Shown: positions 23,995-35,369 of the stretch, piece after piece
Position numbering within the stretch: the stretch's first letter is position 1
Layout of the letters: the number at the start of each line of letters is the position of its first letter
DNA from: Daedaleopsis sinensis
Lineage: Eukaryota > Basidiomycota > Agaricomycetes > Polyporales > Polyporaceae
NCBI GenBank assembly: GCA_033807695.1
Contig: CM066307.1
Coordinates: 4,092,001-4,156,000, forward strand
Length of the DNA stretch: 64,000 bases
Direction: 5' to 3'
Notes under the pieces: model-generated
Seen by the model: the letters and a program-made list of their open reading frames with translations, nothing else
Database searches by the model: none
Told to the model about the DNA's origin: nothing
Made by a program: the position numbers and the translations under genes

Positions 23995-24639
23995 TCATTG
24001 CCTGTCGGGATGTCTACCCCGACTATCCTCCACGCCGCGCCGCCGCCGTTCCAGACGCACCGCGACGGCTCCGAAGAGCCTCGATGCCAACCCTATAGCA
24101 TTATGAAGGGCGATTGTCAGGCTAATATCATCAAGGCCAGTCTGGCGGCAGGAGATCGGTCCGTACAATGTCATCTTATCACTACATCTGAGGTACCATA
24201 TTGATGCTACTTTCTCACAGGTGCCCGCGCAAACCTGGCTACTCCTAGGCGTCTGATGACGGACCTCTTCAAGGCCTGGGTGAGTCGCCAAGAAATTAAC
24301 GAGGAAAATGTGGTCGTAGCTCGTAAAGAGGGTGCGCAGATGGGGAAGGTGAAGGCCTACTAGCACATCGCCTACAGCCTGCTCTTGCATGACGTATAAG
24401 TCCAGCTTGACGAGGTGCGGGACATGGTCGAGGTAGCGTCGCAGGGTGGCGAGGGGAAATTCCCAAAGGAAAACGATGTAGGCTTCGAGAACCGCGACAC
24501 CTGCAGCGGAATCGGAACAGACGGACGCGGTCTCTACCTGCAGCTGGCCGTTGGTATAGATAGCAACAAATTTCTGGAGCTGGATGTCAGATAGAGGTGG
24601 TGTGGCAAAGGCGAAATCCACTCACTTTGACGGACTCAT
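23995..24639 (-). CDS. LRR-like protein, probably partial
   Basis: A probable start at 24639 encodes M-S-P-S-K before an intron with a GTGAGT donor. The following exon carries leucine-rich segments (V-P-H-L-V-K-L-D-L, L-H-L-P-H-L-R-T-L-F, N-F-L-A-T-H-P-G-L-E-E-V) spaced like those of fungal F-box/LRR proteins. The layout resembles the two paired LRR-like genes at 32.2-33.4 and 62.0-63.2 kb, though the sequence is not close. No F-box is visible. The 3' part after about 24,230 is weak and may be another exon or not coding. An open frame upstream to 24,927 could add N-terminal residues. Confidence 0.45.
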
Positions 24640-25221
24640 CCGGGGCGACCTGTGGTGCAGTAAGCGATCCGGAGTTGGTGTTGAAAGTCGACGATCCTGA
24701 GTAGGTGCAGAGAGTCGATGATGCGGAGCTGGCGTTGAGAGACGACATGGTGGACGGTATACGTGTGGCTCAGAGGAGTGAGATGAACACGAGCGTACCC
24801 AGGCCCGCGCATGATATGCGTGTCGGTAGTAACAAAGCCCTATGTTTTCGCGATTGACGGAGGATCTCGACCAGGGTTGTAGGCGTTGAGAGAGTACGGC
24901 GAAAGCGGTGGACGCGTCCGTAATCATTCCAGTAGTTGTAATGAAAAGGTGCTGAGGGGAGCACTTTTAAATATCCAACGGAGATGAGGGAGTGGGAAGG
25001 AGGCTGGAGGAGGACTACGAGAACGCTTGTGCCATGCGGAGCGCTCGAAGGCTCCGAGGTAATCGGAGCAGAGCGCTCGGATCCGACTGGAGCGGCAGGC
25101 TCCTGGAGGGCTCCCGGCGTCGTTTACACTCTCTACTGCAATACGAATACACGAAGTTCGATTCTAAGGCTCCAAAATACAACGCATACACGAGCAGACA
25201 GCGGCTTGACTACAGAATAGC

Positions 25222-25831
25222 TCAGTTTCTGACCTTCGGAACATTGTCGAGCGCCTTAAGCATGAGGGCCCGAAGCTCAGCCTTACGCTGGCCGAGCTTG
25301 ACCATCGCAGCGCTCCATTCCTCACTGAAGCTCCAAAAATCGAGCTCAGAGTGGAAGACAAGTGCGAAGTCGACATTTGTGACTCCAGCGAGTCTTGAAG
25401 CGAATGTGAAGTCGACCTGCAAATCCTTGTGCTATTAATTTTATCAGCTTAGTACTCTAGTCCAGACTTGCGATGACTGTCTACTTGCCTTTGAATTGAC
25501 AGTTATCTCATTCGAAAGCAGGAACGTAATGAGTACGTTGGGAGGGTTGGCGCACAAATCGTCTTGGGCGAGTTTGCAGATCGTGAGAGCATCTGAGTAT
25601 CGAACTCAGAAAGGCGGTTGCGGTTAAAAACTCTGATCAGCAAGTCAGACTCACTATCATGAGGCGAACATTCATAGAGCATGATATGAACTGCGTCCTT
25701 GCTCTGTCCACGATGCAGAGTGGCGGGAAACGCAATCGAGAATAATGGGGACCTGACAATTCATCAGGTGGTGAACTTCGGGAACGGTTGCCAGTGAGTT
25801 CATTACAGAGGACTCACTCGTGCAGTGCCAT
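25222..25831 (-). CDS. Small four-exon hypothetical protein, 141 aa
   Basis: Exons 25831-25818, 25752-25655, 25592-25489 and 25431-25222 join in frame. Three introns are GT-AG; the third would use GC-AG (AAG then GCAAGT), a known minor class. The product starts M-A-L-H-E-S-P-L-F and includes H-R-G-Q-S-K-D-A-V-H-I-M and L-A-Q-D-D-L-C-A-N-P-P-N-V-L. It ends in a basic helical tail with L-G-Q-R-K-A-E-L-R. No known domain. The four-exon fit and the good ATG context support a real gene. It lies just beyond the 3' side of the Tnp2 gene on the same strand. Confidence 0.55.
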
Positions 25832-25951
25832 GATTGCGTGGCCGAGATGAGGTTTAGAGGTAGCTGTGTGGATGTGGTTGAGTGGAAGGAGCAAGCACGC
25901 TTACCAATGCACGCGTAACCGCATAACAAAGGAGCCTCTCTGTTCACGCAG

Positions 25952-25997
25952 GCGCGCGTGCGTGCACACACGCGCGCTGCCGCACGCGTGTGCGCAC
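25952..25997. other. Alternating purine-pyrimidine tract (Z-DNA-prone)
   Basis: GCGCGCGTGCGTGCACACAC followed by CGCGCGC and GCACGCGTGTGCGCAC. The first half is a near-palindrome. It lies between the Tnp2 core and the small four-exon gene. Confidence 0.6.
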
Positions 25998-26109
25998 ATC
26001 TTGTTGCGAAATCAAGGCAGAAATTTATTTGTCGCGTCTGGCAGATACATAGATTAACTCTGTGGGTGGGATCAGTCCGTATCGACGTTCCAGCAAGAAT
26101 AGATCTCAC

Positions 26110-29100
26110 CCTGTCCAAGTTCCTAACCACCATACACGTTTCGCCGATGTCTGAAGGTGTGTAGGTGAACGCCGCGAAGTGCGCCACGATGGCACGGACA
26201 GGTATGACTAACTCGTCAGGAGCGAAACGATCGTATGTTAGCCATGCTCCGAGACCAGGGAACTTCCTGTACGGATCCATCGTTGTGTGCCGATCAGACA
26301 GCGGAGTGTACATTTTCACCACGAGAAAAGGCTCGACCACCGGTTTTGAGTTGGTTTGATCGGTTCGGAAGTGATAGAATATCCGCTCGATTTGGCCGGC
26401 TTGAAGGGACTGGTCAGCATCCGCACGGAACACGATGCGAGAGTCTCGCTCGCCAGCTTCGCGTGTGGCAAAGCGGATGCCGTCGCGAACCAGAGACGAG
26501 ACGAACTGAGCGTTTGGATGGAGTCGCGCCTTGCCAAGCTCGGCGGTTCCATGCGCAGATTCGAACGTAGACGAAGAAACGGAGTTGACCAAGCGAAGGA
26601 CAGCGTGGTAGGTGCGAGGCGGCAGCGGGGTCTCGTGAGCACGATTGTATTCGAACGGAGTGTCGGGTTGATCTCCTGCGAGGGCAAGAATATCTGTGAT
26701 TCGTGTGCCACGCACGGTGTCGCTGAACGCCTTCTCGAACGCGGCACGCATGTCGTCGTAGTACTTCATTTTTGGCCATGGCGTGTTGCGCATTTGCCAG
26801 CGCAGAGCGGCGCCGATGTAGAAGTAACGTATGAACGTCAGCGGCATGTCAACTGCGCGGTGGTGGTTAGATATTTCGGAAATGCATTCGCGAAGTGCAC
26901 AGACCTACCGGTCTTGGAGTTTGTCTTGAGCCGTTGCAGTAGTCCATTATACCGCTCGAATGGGAAGGTCCACCATCCGTGGACAGGGCCAAAGCCAAGG
27001 AGGAAAGCCATCAGGTGGAGCGAGACATGGTGATTGGGGACTAAATGGTGGTCATAGATGGTGCGAAGACCCTTCAGATACTCTTCCATATGATAGTCGT
27101 AAGTGCGAGCGCGACCATAGTCCATCGAGCGTCGGGATGAGAGATCGACTGCAATCACGAGGTGTATGAAATTCTTCAAGGTCTCTAGCTGCTGAGAAGA
27201 TGAGCTAGAGGAGCCCCAGATGCGAACTAGGGTGATGACGAGGTTGACGGTGCAGACAGTGCGCCATACATCGGCTTTTAGTTTTCCGTGGCTAGCGTCA
27301 CCGAAGTTGGAAGGAGGATTTTCTAACCAGGAAGGTAACGTCGTGAGCTTGATGTCATCTCGCACGTGCTGCAAGTCGTCCTTGGTGAATGGTGGCGGCT
27401 TCTGCGAAGCGGGCTCTTCGTCCATGGGAAGGCGGAATTGAGGGCTAGGTTCGGGTAGAACTGGTGGGAGTTTGAACTCGCTCATGTCGTGCGTTTCGGC
27501 CTGGAAGTCGGGAACGACAGTCATGTCAGCGAGAGACAGGCAGAATGGAGGTCAACTCACCCAAGCTAAGAATGCCTTCGCGTATTCCCGACGAGTAGGC
27601 TCCTTCGTTCTCTTGCCGACCACATGGTTAAAGCGAGCTACGGCGCTGAGGTAATCTTTCCGCATATCTGCGATCGATCCCTCGGACTTTGCCCGCACAG
27701 CCGCGGCCAGCTTGTTTAGATGCTGCTGTTGCTCCTGCGGGGTATGAGATTTGCCTCGGGCTCCCCCGCCTCCCGACTGGCCGATTTGCCAGACCTTGCG
27801 GCAGTGGTGTTGCAGTTCTCCGAGAAATACATTATGCATGACGTCGATCACCGCATAGCGAGTCGGATCCCAGTATGGGAGACGGAGGAGCTCAGACCAG
27901 CGAATGCCGTGGTTCTCGAAGATCTTCTCCCGCATCGCCGGGGAGGTAGCATCCCTCGAACGAATGGCAAGTTCGAGATGTTCTGCCCACGATGGGCGAT
28001 GAGGCCATGTAGAGCGATCGACGTTGGATGTATCGTGGACAATGAGAGAGCAGTATGAGCAGAAGTGCATAGCAGAGTAGTGTCCGTAGCCAGCGACCTT
28101 GCGAAGGGCAGGGAGATCGCAGACGAGGGGAATGAGTGCGGCGCGCACGAGACGTCCGGATGTCTTCTCCGCAGTCTTCGCGAGAAAAACACCTGGCGTC
28201 CATAGGTCCATGAACTCCTGCACGAGAGGAGCGAGGAGGGGGTTGAGGTCGTCGACGCCTGGTTCTTTCGGGCCGGGGATTACCGCTGCGAGGAAGATGT
28301 TCTCCGGTCGATAGCGAACATGCGGGGGCAGGCTCAGACACGCTAACCAGACGGCGCCGACACTTTGAGACTTTGCAGCCTTCCGGTTACCGAACGGATT
28401 GAACCAGTCGATATTGAGGCTGAAGACTAGATTGATGGACCCGTCTGTGGTCGGCAGTGTAAAGCGTGTCTTGCCATCGGGGCCGAGGAAGTCTCGAATC
28501 TCAGGAGCGTGCAATATATCACAGCACTTGTCTCCTGCGAGCTGTTGCGCGTACTTCAAGATCATTTTCTCGATCCCTGGCCGACCAAGTAGCTCGGCAA
28601 TCCATGTCTTCAACGAGCGGTACGGATAGACACGAAGCGCTCGGAAGACCGACTTCCACCCATCCTGGGGACGTTTGCTCAAGACCGATCGTTTCTTCAC
28701 GAGGAGTGCGTTGCATGGAGGTTTGCCGGCATCGGAGCGGGAACAATGATGGGGATATGGATCATCGGGGGTCGTGAGATCTGGTGGATAAATGGCACAA
28801 CAGTCCGGGCAGCAAGCGTATTCGGTTATCCCAGGCTCCAGGTCGAGCAGGTCGAATAGAGTTCGGATGTCGAGAGGGACGCTATTGACAAGATTCAGCT
28901 GATCGGGAGTGAGAGACGCTTGTGATGGGGCGGCAGCGAGAGCGACAGTAAACGCGCCGAAGAGGATGACACGAAATGTCGCCAACATATATTCAACCTG
29001 GGGGAACGACACGGTGGCAAGCGAGTGAAAGACTGTCGCCATCAGGAGTGCGGCAGCAAGAAATTTTGGTAGGACTGGTCGTTCACGCAGCCTAGCAGCT

Positions 29101-29894
29101 GTAGAGGAGTTCAGAGAATTATTCCTGCGGCTGCGGCTATACATACCTGCGTGAATAATGGTCGGCTCTATGTCTCCTGGATCCGCGTCGCCTTCGTAGA
29201 GGGTTTGATACATGAGCTCCTTCCATGCTCGTGTCTTGAGTACCTCAAGCCGTTCGAGCTCGTCGCGTAGCTTCGTCACTTCGCCGACGTACCGGCCATC
29301 GGCGTCCTTGTCCCCCACAGGGCCCAGATCGCCAATCCCCCATAGCTCGGTGCGAAGCCACCTATAATACGAGTCGTATACGGCATTATCACCGCGAGTT
29401 CCGTCGAGTTCGGTGGGGGGGTCCGAGAAGGATGTTGGGGCCGTCTTGAAAAACAAGCGCGGCTTAGCGGGGAGCGTCTGGCATCTGAGACTCCTCCCGG
29501 AATCCAAGCGCGCGACCAGAGCGAATCGTTCGCGTACAGCGTGCTTGTCCTCGAGACGATGTGAGTGAACTGCCGCGTACACGATAACAATAGGAGGTCT
29601 TACGGGTTTAAAGACTTTCGGTGCCGGAGGTGGCTGCGCAGGCGGGTCCTCACTGGAGAGGTCGCTTGAACGCACTGGTAGCCTTGCTGCGGGGTTGGAG
29701 GAATCTAGCTGGAGGGTATGCAGTAGGATGGTGTTTGCCACAGTGTCTTGAGCTCGCGACGTTGCTGCCTGGCGAATCTTGTCTTGCGCCATGTGAAGCT
29801 TGTACTCTCGAGAATGCTGCATTTGCCCTTGTCGCTCTTCATTGTTCTCGATATATGTCAACTTGATACATCGGCTACACTTGCAGATAGGCAT
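26110..29894 (-). CDS. CACTA/Tnp2-type transposase, multi-exon
   Basis: Transposase of the plant-En/Spm-like, fungal Tnp2 type. The likely start at 29894 gives M-P-I-C-K-C-S-R-C, the cysteine-rich opening typical of these proteins. A further cysteine-rich block, C-C-P-D-C-C-A-I-Y with a later H-C-S and P-C-N, lies near 28,810-28,720. The catalytic core shows S-L-N-I-D-W-F-N-P-F-G (about 28,405) and D-V-M-H-N-V-F-L-G-E-L (about 27,840), with candidate acidic residues. A C-terminal W-W-T-F-P-F-E-R-Y-N-G-L-L-Q block (about 26,960) follows. Introns fit near 29,143-29,095 (GTATGT donor), 27,553-27,500 and just after 26,900. The frame is largely open, suggesting recent activity. The 3' end is uncertain; the reading frame runs on to 25,672. 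Confidence 0.75.
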
Positions 29895-30035
29895 AGGTAG
29901 AGAAGGAGTCCACCGAGGGACCGTGCAGATGGCAGGTGAAGAAGTGGGAGCAGGCACGCGTGATTGTCGTCGCAATGCGACTGAATATATCATACCGAGA
30001 CAATGTCTACACATCAAATCTAGATGAAAAATCAC

Positions 30036-31754
30036 TTATCGGATCGGAGACCGCTTCTGCGACCTCGCGCGCTCCCATATCGGATGCAAAGTACGCGTCG
30101 CGGAAGCAGGACGCCACATGCGGTGCCAGGTGATGATGGCGGCAGCGATAAGAACCAAGGTCCAAAAGACGATAAGTCCTGCTTTACGTCGCGGTGGAAG
30201 GGAGTTGACATGGGACTGGGGTTTGTACTGTCAGATTCAGCCTTTCACGGAGATTTTGTCGTCCATACCTGTACATGTGCAATATAGCCACAGAATAGCA
30301 TCCACCAGGATTCTGAACGGGGATTGATCGGAGACGACAATGCTTCCAGAGCATGAACAGGCGGCGATGCAGTGTCCGCCAATGCAGAGTTGTTCTTGGG
30401 AGCGCAGGAAGGTTCGGCATCCTCGCGAGAACGACGAGACGGGGGCAGCGATGCTTCACCAGCTTCGACAGAAGGATGGGAATCAGTCGCCGATGATCCA
30501 CCGCCTTCCCGAGTAGGACGAGACGGGGACGGCGAAGCATTGCGAACACCGAGAGGACGACTTGAGCGGAGCGCTAAGAGAGACGTCCGGGTCAACATTC
30601 CGTCACCGTTGAGAGCGGCGGGCGGCGCGGATTCAGTATTCTCGGACGTCTCGTGAACACGATTGGCGAGAGCTTTACCACCCTCGGCAAGGCGCGCAAA
30701 AGTGGTCGACAAAGAGCGGCTAGACTACACATGCCGCATTAACCATGGGTGAAGTGTTCATTCGTCTATTTACATACCTGGTTTGTCTCGCGTAGACGGC
30801 GCAACGGAGCAGCCGAGGATAAGGCCGAAGCTCGAGTAGGCTGATCGGGAGTCACAGGGGTGGTCTGCAACGTTTCAAGAGGCGTCGGCGTGCGGATGGG
30901 AGGACCCGGGATGTCGGTGGAGGGTGGGGTAACAGGTATCTTGACTGGGAGGGGACGGGCGTTTGTGGAGGTGAATTTGCCTTCAACCCTTCGATATTCC
31001 TCGACGTGAACGTTTCTGATTGCAGCGCTCATACGTCCTACCACGCAAGGTCAGTAGTGTCTCGAGTATGTATCTGGGGAACACCAGAAACACTCACGAT
31101 CACGTCGAAGTAATGCATTATGCGCAGTTTGCAGATAATTATCCACCGTGGCGATCTTCGTCAATAATTCACGGTCCATAGACACGTTCCGTACCGTGCC
31201 ATCTTCGGTCTAGAGAACGGTCACTCAGCGTGTTGTTGCAAGGATGGTCGGGGATACCCACATTAGCTTCAATTAGCTGCATCACATCGCGCAATAAAGC
31301 CAAGCCCGAGAGATTCAAGACTCGCAACTCGTCCATGAGAATAGAGTATAAGCTCGGATCAGCTTTTCCATCATGCGAAGACCCAGAAACAGGGCTGCTT
31401 AGATGGTTTGTGTTAGCGACGTCGGATGACTGGACTACTATGGGTTCGTACTCACGTGTGGCCCGCGAAATCAACTTCACAATCAGACGCTTCATCCTGC
31501 GTCGTCGATCCTTCAAACTCACATCCAGGGAGAGGTCGCGTAGTATCCAATTCACGAGGACTTGAGCTTGGGGTCCAGTCGGGCACAGGCGCGAGGGGTG
31601 GAGAAAGCGGGTCGAAGTCATCAGCAGGGTCCGACTCGTCGCCGCTCATTTCATGAAAGGCGCCTAAATCCTCTAACGCCAGCGGCGATTCGCCCAATTC
31701 TGGATGGTCGATGGCGATATTGGAGATCGACAAGACCGAGTCGAGGACCGACAT
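30036..31754 (-). CDS. Acidic, coiled-coil, C-terminally membrane-anchored protein (left copy)
   Basis: Multi-exon gene. The start at 31754 opens with M-S-V-L-D-S-V-L-S and an acidic stretch containing D-H-P-E-L-G and S-D-P-A-D-D-F-D-P-L. Next exons give a helical segment (I-L-M-D-E-L-R-V-L-N-L) and, after an intron with a GTGGGT donor at about 31,264, R-E-L-L-T-K-I-A-T-V-D-N-Y-L. A Pro/Thr/Ser-rich linker follows (31,044-30,766 and 30,712-30,245). The last exon has a basic R-R-K followed by a hydrophobic helix (A-G-L-I-V-F-W-T-L-V-L-I), stop at 30038-30036. One spliced gene is inferred; two genes are possible. The start of its paralogue is at 63,598. Its stop is only about 140 bp from the Tnp2 start. 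Confidence 0.6.
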
Positions 31755-31994
31755 CGTGAAATAAGTGGGAGAAGGGTACGAGAGATGGTTGAATGTTGAG
31801 GGAGAGTGTGAGTGTGGGCGTCGCGAGCCTAGCGTGCGTGGACGGTCCCAATGCGTAGGAATGAACTCAAAGGCTGTTTGTTGCGCGCACGTCGCGTGCC
31901 CGTATGCGACAAACATCGCTGTATTACTTGTCATAAAGTATCAGAGAAGAACAATGGTATGCAAATAATGAAAGAGTGAAATAATGAAAGAGTG

Positions 31995-32150
31995 ATGTAG
32001 AAAACGCGCGCCCTTGTGCGCGCCATCCGCGCCCTCGTGCGCGCCCTGCACGCCCTCCGCGCCCTCCTGTGCGCGCCCTCCGCGCCCTCGTGCGCGCCCT
32101 CTGCGCCTCTGCGCGCCCCCCTCGCCGCCCTTGCTCGCGCTCTACGCCAC
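31995..32150. repeat. GCGCCCTC-rich low-complexity tract
   Basis: Iterations of CGCGCCCTCGTGCGCGCCC in the spacer between two left-arm genes. The matching spacer of the right arm (63,190-63,400) is also GC-rich and repetitive. Confidence 0.7.
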
Positions 32151-32188
32151 TCAACCGCCTCGGCCTCCGCAACCATACATCCGTCGGC

Positions 32189-33380
32189 CTAAAAGAAGTC
32201 GTAGGACGGCGGTGGGTGAATGACGGAAGACGATCGCTCCCAGAAGCCCTTGGACTTGGACCAGTGGGTGACGATGCCCCGAGTAGGATCTTCCGCGCTG
32301 TACCAGACTCCGATATGATACAACATTGGGTGAGGACGAGGCCGGCCGCGCTTCACTGAGTATACTCCACATATCCATCTTGTGAGCACGCGACGTTCCT
32401 CATCTTCGTCGTGGGGGGTCCGTACCAACATGGCCGAGGTACGCAGCATGAGTTCCTCGAGGCATGGCAAAGAGGACAAGGCTTTCCACCACGAGCGCGC
32501 ATCGTTCCAAGCACGGCGATTCGATTTATGTCGGCCCTGGAACCCGAACAATCAGTGGCAGCGTTCGGTAATGTCAGAGTAGGCACTGACCATTCTGGAC
32601 GGCTTCTCCATCAGCTTGAGTTTGGCGACGTTTGGACATGTCTTGATGATGATGTTGGTCAATACGTCGTGCTCGTCGGCGAAAAAGTCCAGAGTGAGAA
32701 CATAGACGGAGTGTAATCGAAGTCGGATGGAGCGGAGGAAAGTGACGGGACTTGAGCGATCTTGCGCCGCTCGTAGGGTGATGCGGGATGACGAGTTGTT
32801 CACGATCCGCGAGACGCATCGGGCGGGACCAGAGACCGAGTTGGTGTGTGGCAAAAGATGGGATGATAGCGGGCATTCGACATTGCGTGTTCCGCATTGA
32901 TCAAGGTCGAGGATGACGATGTTCGGATGGCGAACGAAGAAGGCGACAAGGTGACGATGGTAGACATTGGTCCGCAAGAAGCGTAAGGTATCGATCCGGA
33001 CGTCGAGTAAGATATCCGGATTGTCGGGAATCGTTAGGTTGAGGTGGAGATCGACGAGGTTAGGAAGAGAGCCCAAGCAACCTCGCAACGCAGGGACAGG
33101 AAATAGGCCGTTGATGACGATCCAAAGATCCTCCAGAATCTCTCCAACCTGGGGGTAAGCTGCCGTCTTGCGGCGCAAAGCCTCAAGCTCCTCACATGAG
33201 GTGATACGTCGACCAAGCTATGACCGAGTCAGCGACAGTTAAGTGAGTATGCTTGAAAGAAAACACACCTTGAGGGAAGCGAAGGCCTGTATTGTTTATA
33301 TAAGTTCATCGTCATCGAATAACATTGATACCGAGACTGACCTGCAGGATATTGGTACGACCAGCGACTGAAGAAGACAT
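32189..33380 (-). CDS. LRR-like protein (left copy), four exons, 343 aa
   Basis: Exons 33380-33342, 33286-33269, 33217-32591 and 32536-32189. The second is an 18-nt micro-exon encoding A-F-A-S-L-K. The protein opens M-S-S-S-V-A-G-R-T and continues L-G-R-R-I-T-S-C-E-E-L. Leucine-rich strands follow (L-P-N-L-V-D-L-H-L-N-L, I-D-T-L-R-F-L-R, F-V-R-H-P-N-I-V-I-L-D-L), then a C-terminal domain with M-L-Y-H-I-G-V-W-Y and P-S-Y-D-F-F. It resembles fungal F-box/LRR proteins but I see no F-box. Divergently transcribed from the WD40 gene with 444 bp between starts. The paralogue at 61,988-63,176 has the same exon plan, and the last exon is 348 nt in both. Confidence 0.75.
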
Positions 33381-33824
33381 GACCACAGGAGAGCGGCTCA
33401 CAGAGCAGGGAAGTGGTAGAGTACTAAAGCGCGTGTGCAAACGCGTCTCCTGAGATCAACTTGCGCTTGAGACAAAGGTCTTGGAAGGCTCGTGGCACCA
33501 GGCAGACATTCTATGGGCGCTGAGGAAACTTGAGTGCAGAGAGCTAAGAGCTTATAGAGAGGAGGAACGCTTCACTTATTGAGTTGTACAAGTGTTGATA
33601 AGGAGAGCACAAGGCGGAAGAAGCTCATGAGTGTTTTGAAGATGACGGCTTGGAGGAGGAAGGGGAGGAGGAGCTACGTGAGCGCTACCTGCCGATTCAG
33701 GCCGATTCGGGTGATTATCACGTGAAGGCCTCCGAAGGCCTCCCCGAGCGCATTCTGTGCCTACCGTTCGCGAGTGGCGTTGCTTTTCATCCTCCCTAAA
33801 CTCCCAGTTCACTCACTGCGCGAC

Positions 33825-35318
33825 ATGCTTCAATATCAGCAAATCGAATCCCTTCCAGCCGCTCACACAAGGGGCATCGTCAAGGCGGCCTTCAGTCCCA
33901 ATGGCACCTACCTAGCCACGGCTGGCCTAGACGGCCGGGTTTGCATTTGGATCTTAGCGAGAGGAGAGCTTCTATGCACATTCAAGGGCGCGAGCTCAGC
34001 CTTATCCATTCAGTGGGTGGACGAGGAGTCCCTCCTCTGCGGCTCAGATGATGGATACATTGCGGTGTATAACACTGGCGGGGTACGTTTATATGGTCCT
34101 ACTCTGTGACCTGTACTGACAATGGCCGAGCCAGCCCTATATCGAAGTCCACGGATTCCTTGCCCATCTGTATCCTGTCGAGCATCTTGCACTGGACAGT
34201 GACCGCACTCTTGCATCCGGGGCGGGACCTGAGCTGTCCATTTGGAGGTGGAAAGAAGAAGGTACGTCCCTTGATTCTATTCATTGCGCGCATAACCCAG
34301 CTGTGCTTAGAAACCAAGTATACGCGCGAGGCAGAGATCGAAGATCCTCCAAAAAGCTCCTATAATGAAGCCAAGGAAACTCTTGTGACGAGCATTCACT
34401 GGATCTCGTCGGCCCAATACCCTTCCGCGCTGGCCGTAACGTACCTGAACCACGGAATTGTGTGAGTACTGCTCGATCAACCATCAACCCCTACGTCGTA
34501 TGAGGTTCACTAACTTTTGACTATGTAGCCTTCTTAGCACCGAAACGTGGGCTCGCATTCGCACCTTCTCCCTAAACGGCCTCATGTACGTACAGTCGTG
34601 TCTCGAGGTTATGGCTATGACGATTCACCCGATATGGTCAAGTGCGTGCGCGAGCGTGTCTCCCGACAGTACTCGCATCGTCATCTCTAATGGGATCCGT
34701 GGCTTCGATATATACTCTCTCACATCCGGCGACCCCCTCTGCACAGTGGACCACGAGATTCGTCGTGGCATACCGACACCTGCTCTTTGGATCCACGGCG
34801 GTCTAGCTCTCCTTGGAGGCAGCACTGCAGGTCAGCTCACGTTGTGGGACGTCATGCATATCAGGGACATCCGCAATGAGGACAGGCAACCGCCCACTGC
34901 GAATGTTTTGTACAGGTTACCTGTGCCGCAGCAGGCCGAGGTCGTCGCCATCGCCGTACGAGACGCTCCTTATGTTCGCCTGCATTTGCACTAACTCGTT
35001 GTGGTAACAGGCACACTACGATAGACACAACGATTTATTCTTCATCGCGGGCGGGGTGCTGAACGTCGATGGACCTTCAGTGTGTCATGTCTGGAAAGCT
35101 GGAGAGCATGCGCGTAAGGGATATTCTGTGCACAAGTCATCACCCGTCATACTCATTGATTGCCCGGTGAAGTAGGAGATCCTGTGGCTGCAAGGACCAA
35201 CCGAGCAGTTGCCGGCCGGACATGCTCACGATCGGTCTACCTCTCTTGGGCGATTACCTTGATTTGTGTAGCAGCGCTTGCGTATACCCGGTCTACGATC
35301 TTCCACGATGAACTATGA
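33825..35318 (+). CDS. WD40 propeller with C-terminal membrane anchor (left copy), 383 aa
   Basis: Exons 33825-34082, 34135-34261, 34311-34461, 34529-34585, 34643-34955, 35011-35113 and 35176-35318. WD40-type blades are visible: T-R-G-I-V-K-A-A-F-S-P-N-G, L-A-T-A-G-L-D-G-R-V-C-I-W, S-V-S-P-D-S-T-R-I-V-I-S-N and G-G-S-T-A-G-Q-L-T-L-W-D. After the propeller a hydrophobic helix (V-Y-L-S-W-A-I-T-L-I-C-V-A-A-L) ends just before the C-terminal H-D-E-L. This predicts a tail-anchored protein with the propeller on the cytosolic or nuclear side. HDEL at the very end could also be read as an ER-retention tetrapeptide, but the paralogue ends identically in sequence and topology would decide. The paralogue is at 60,011-61,491. 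Confidence 0.8.
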
Positions 35319-35369
35319 CGATATAACTTGTACCACGGGTAGCGAATACACGACAAGATGACACTACTG

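Noticed and set aside
23367..24098. 243-codon + ORF
   Set aside because: GC-rich, overlapped by open frames on the other strand, and collides with the LRR-like gene end.
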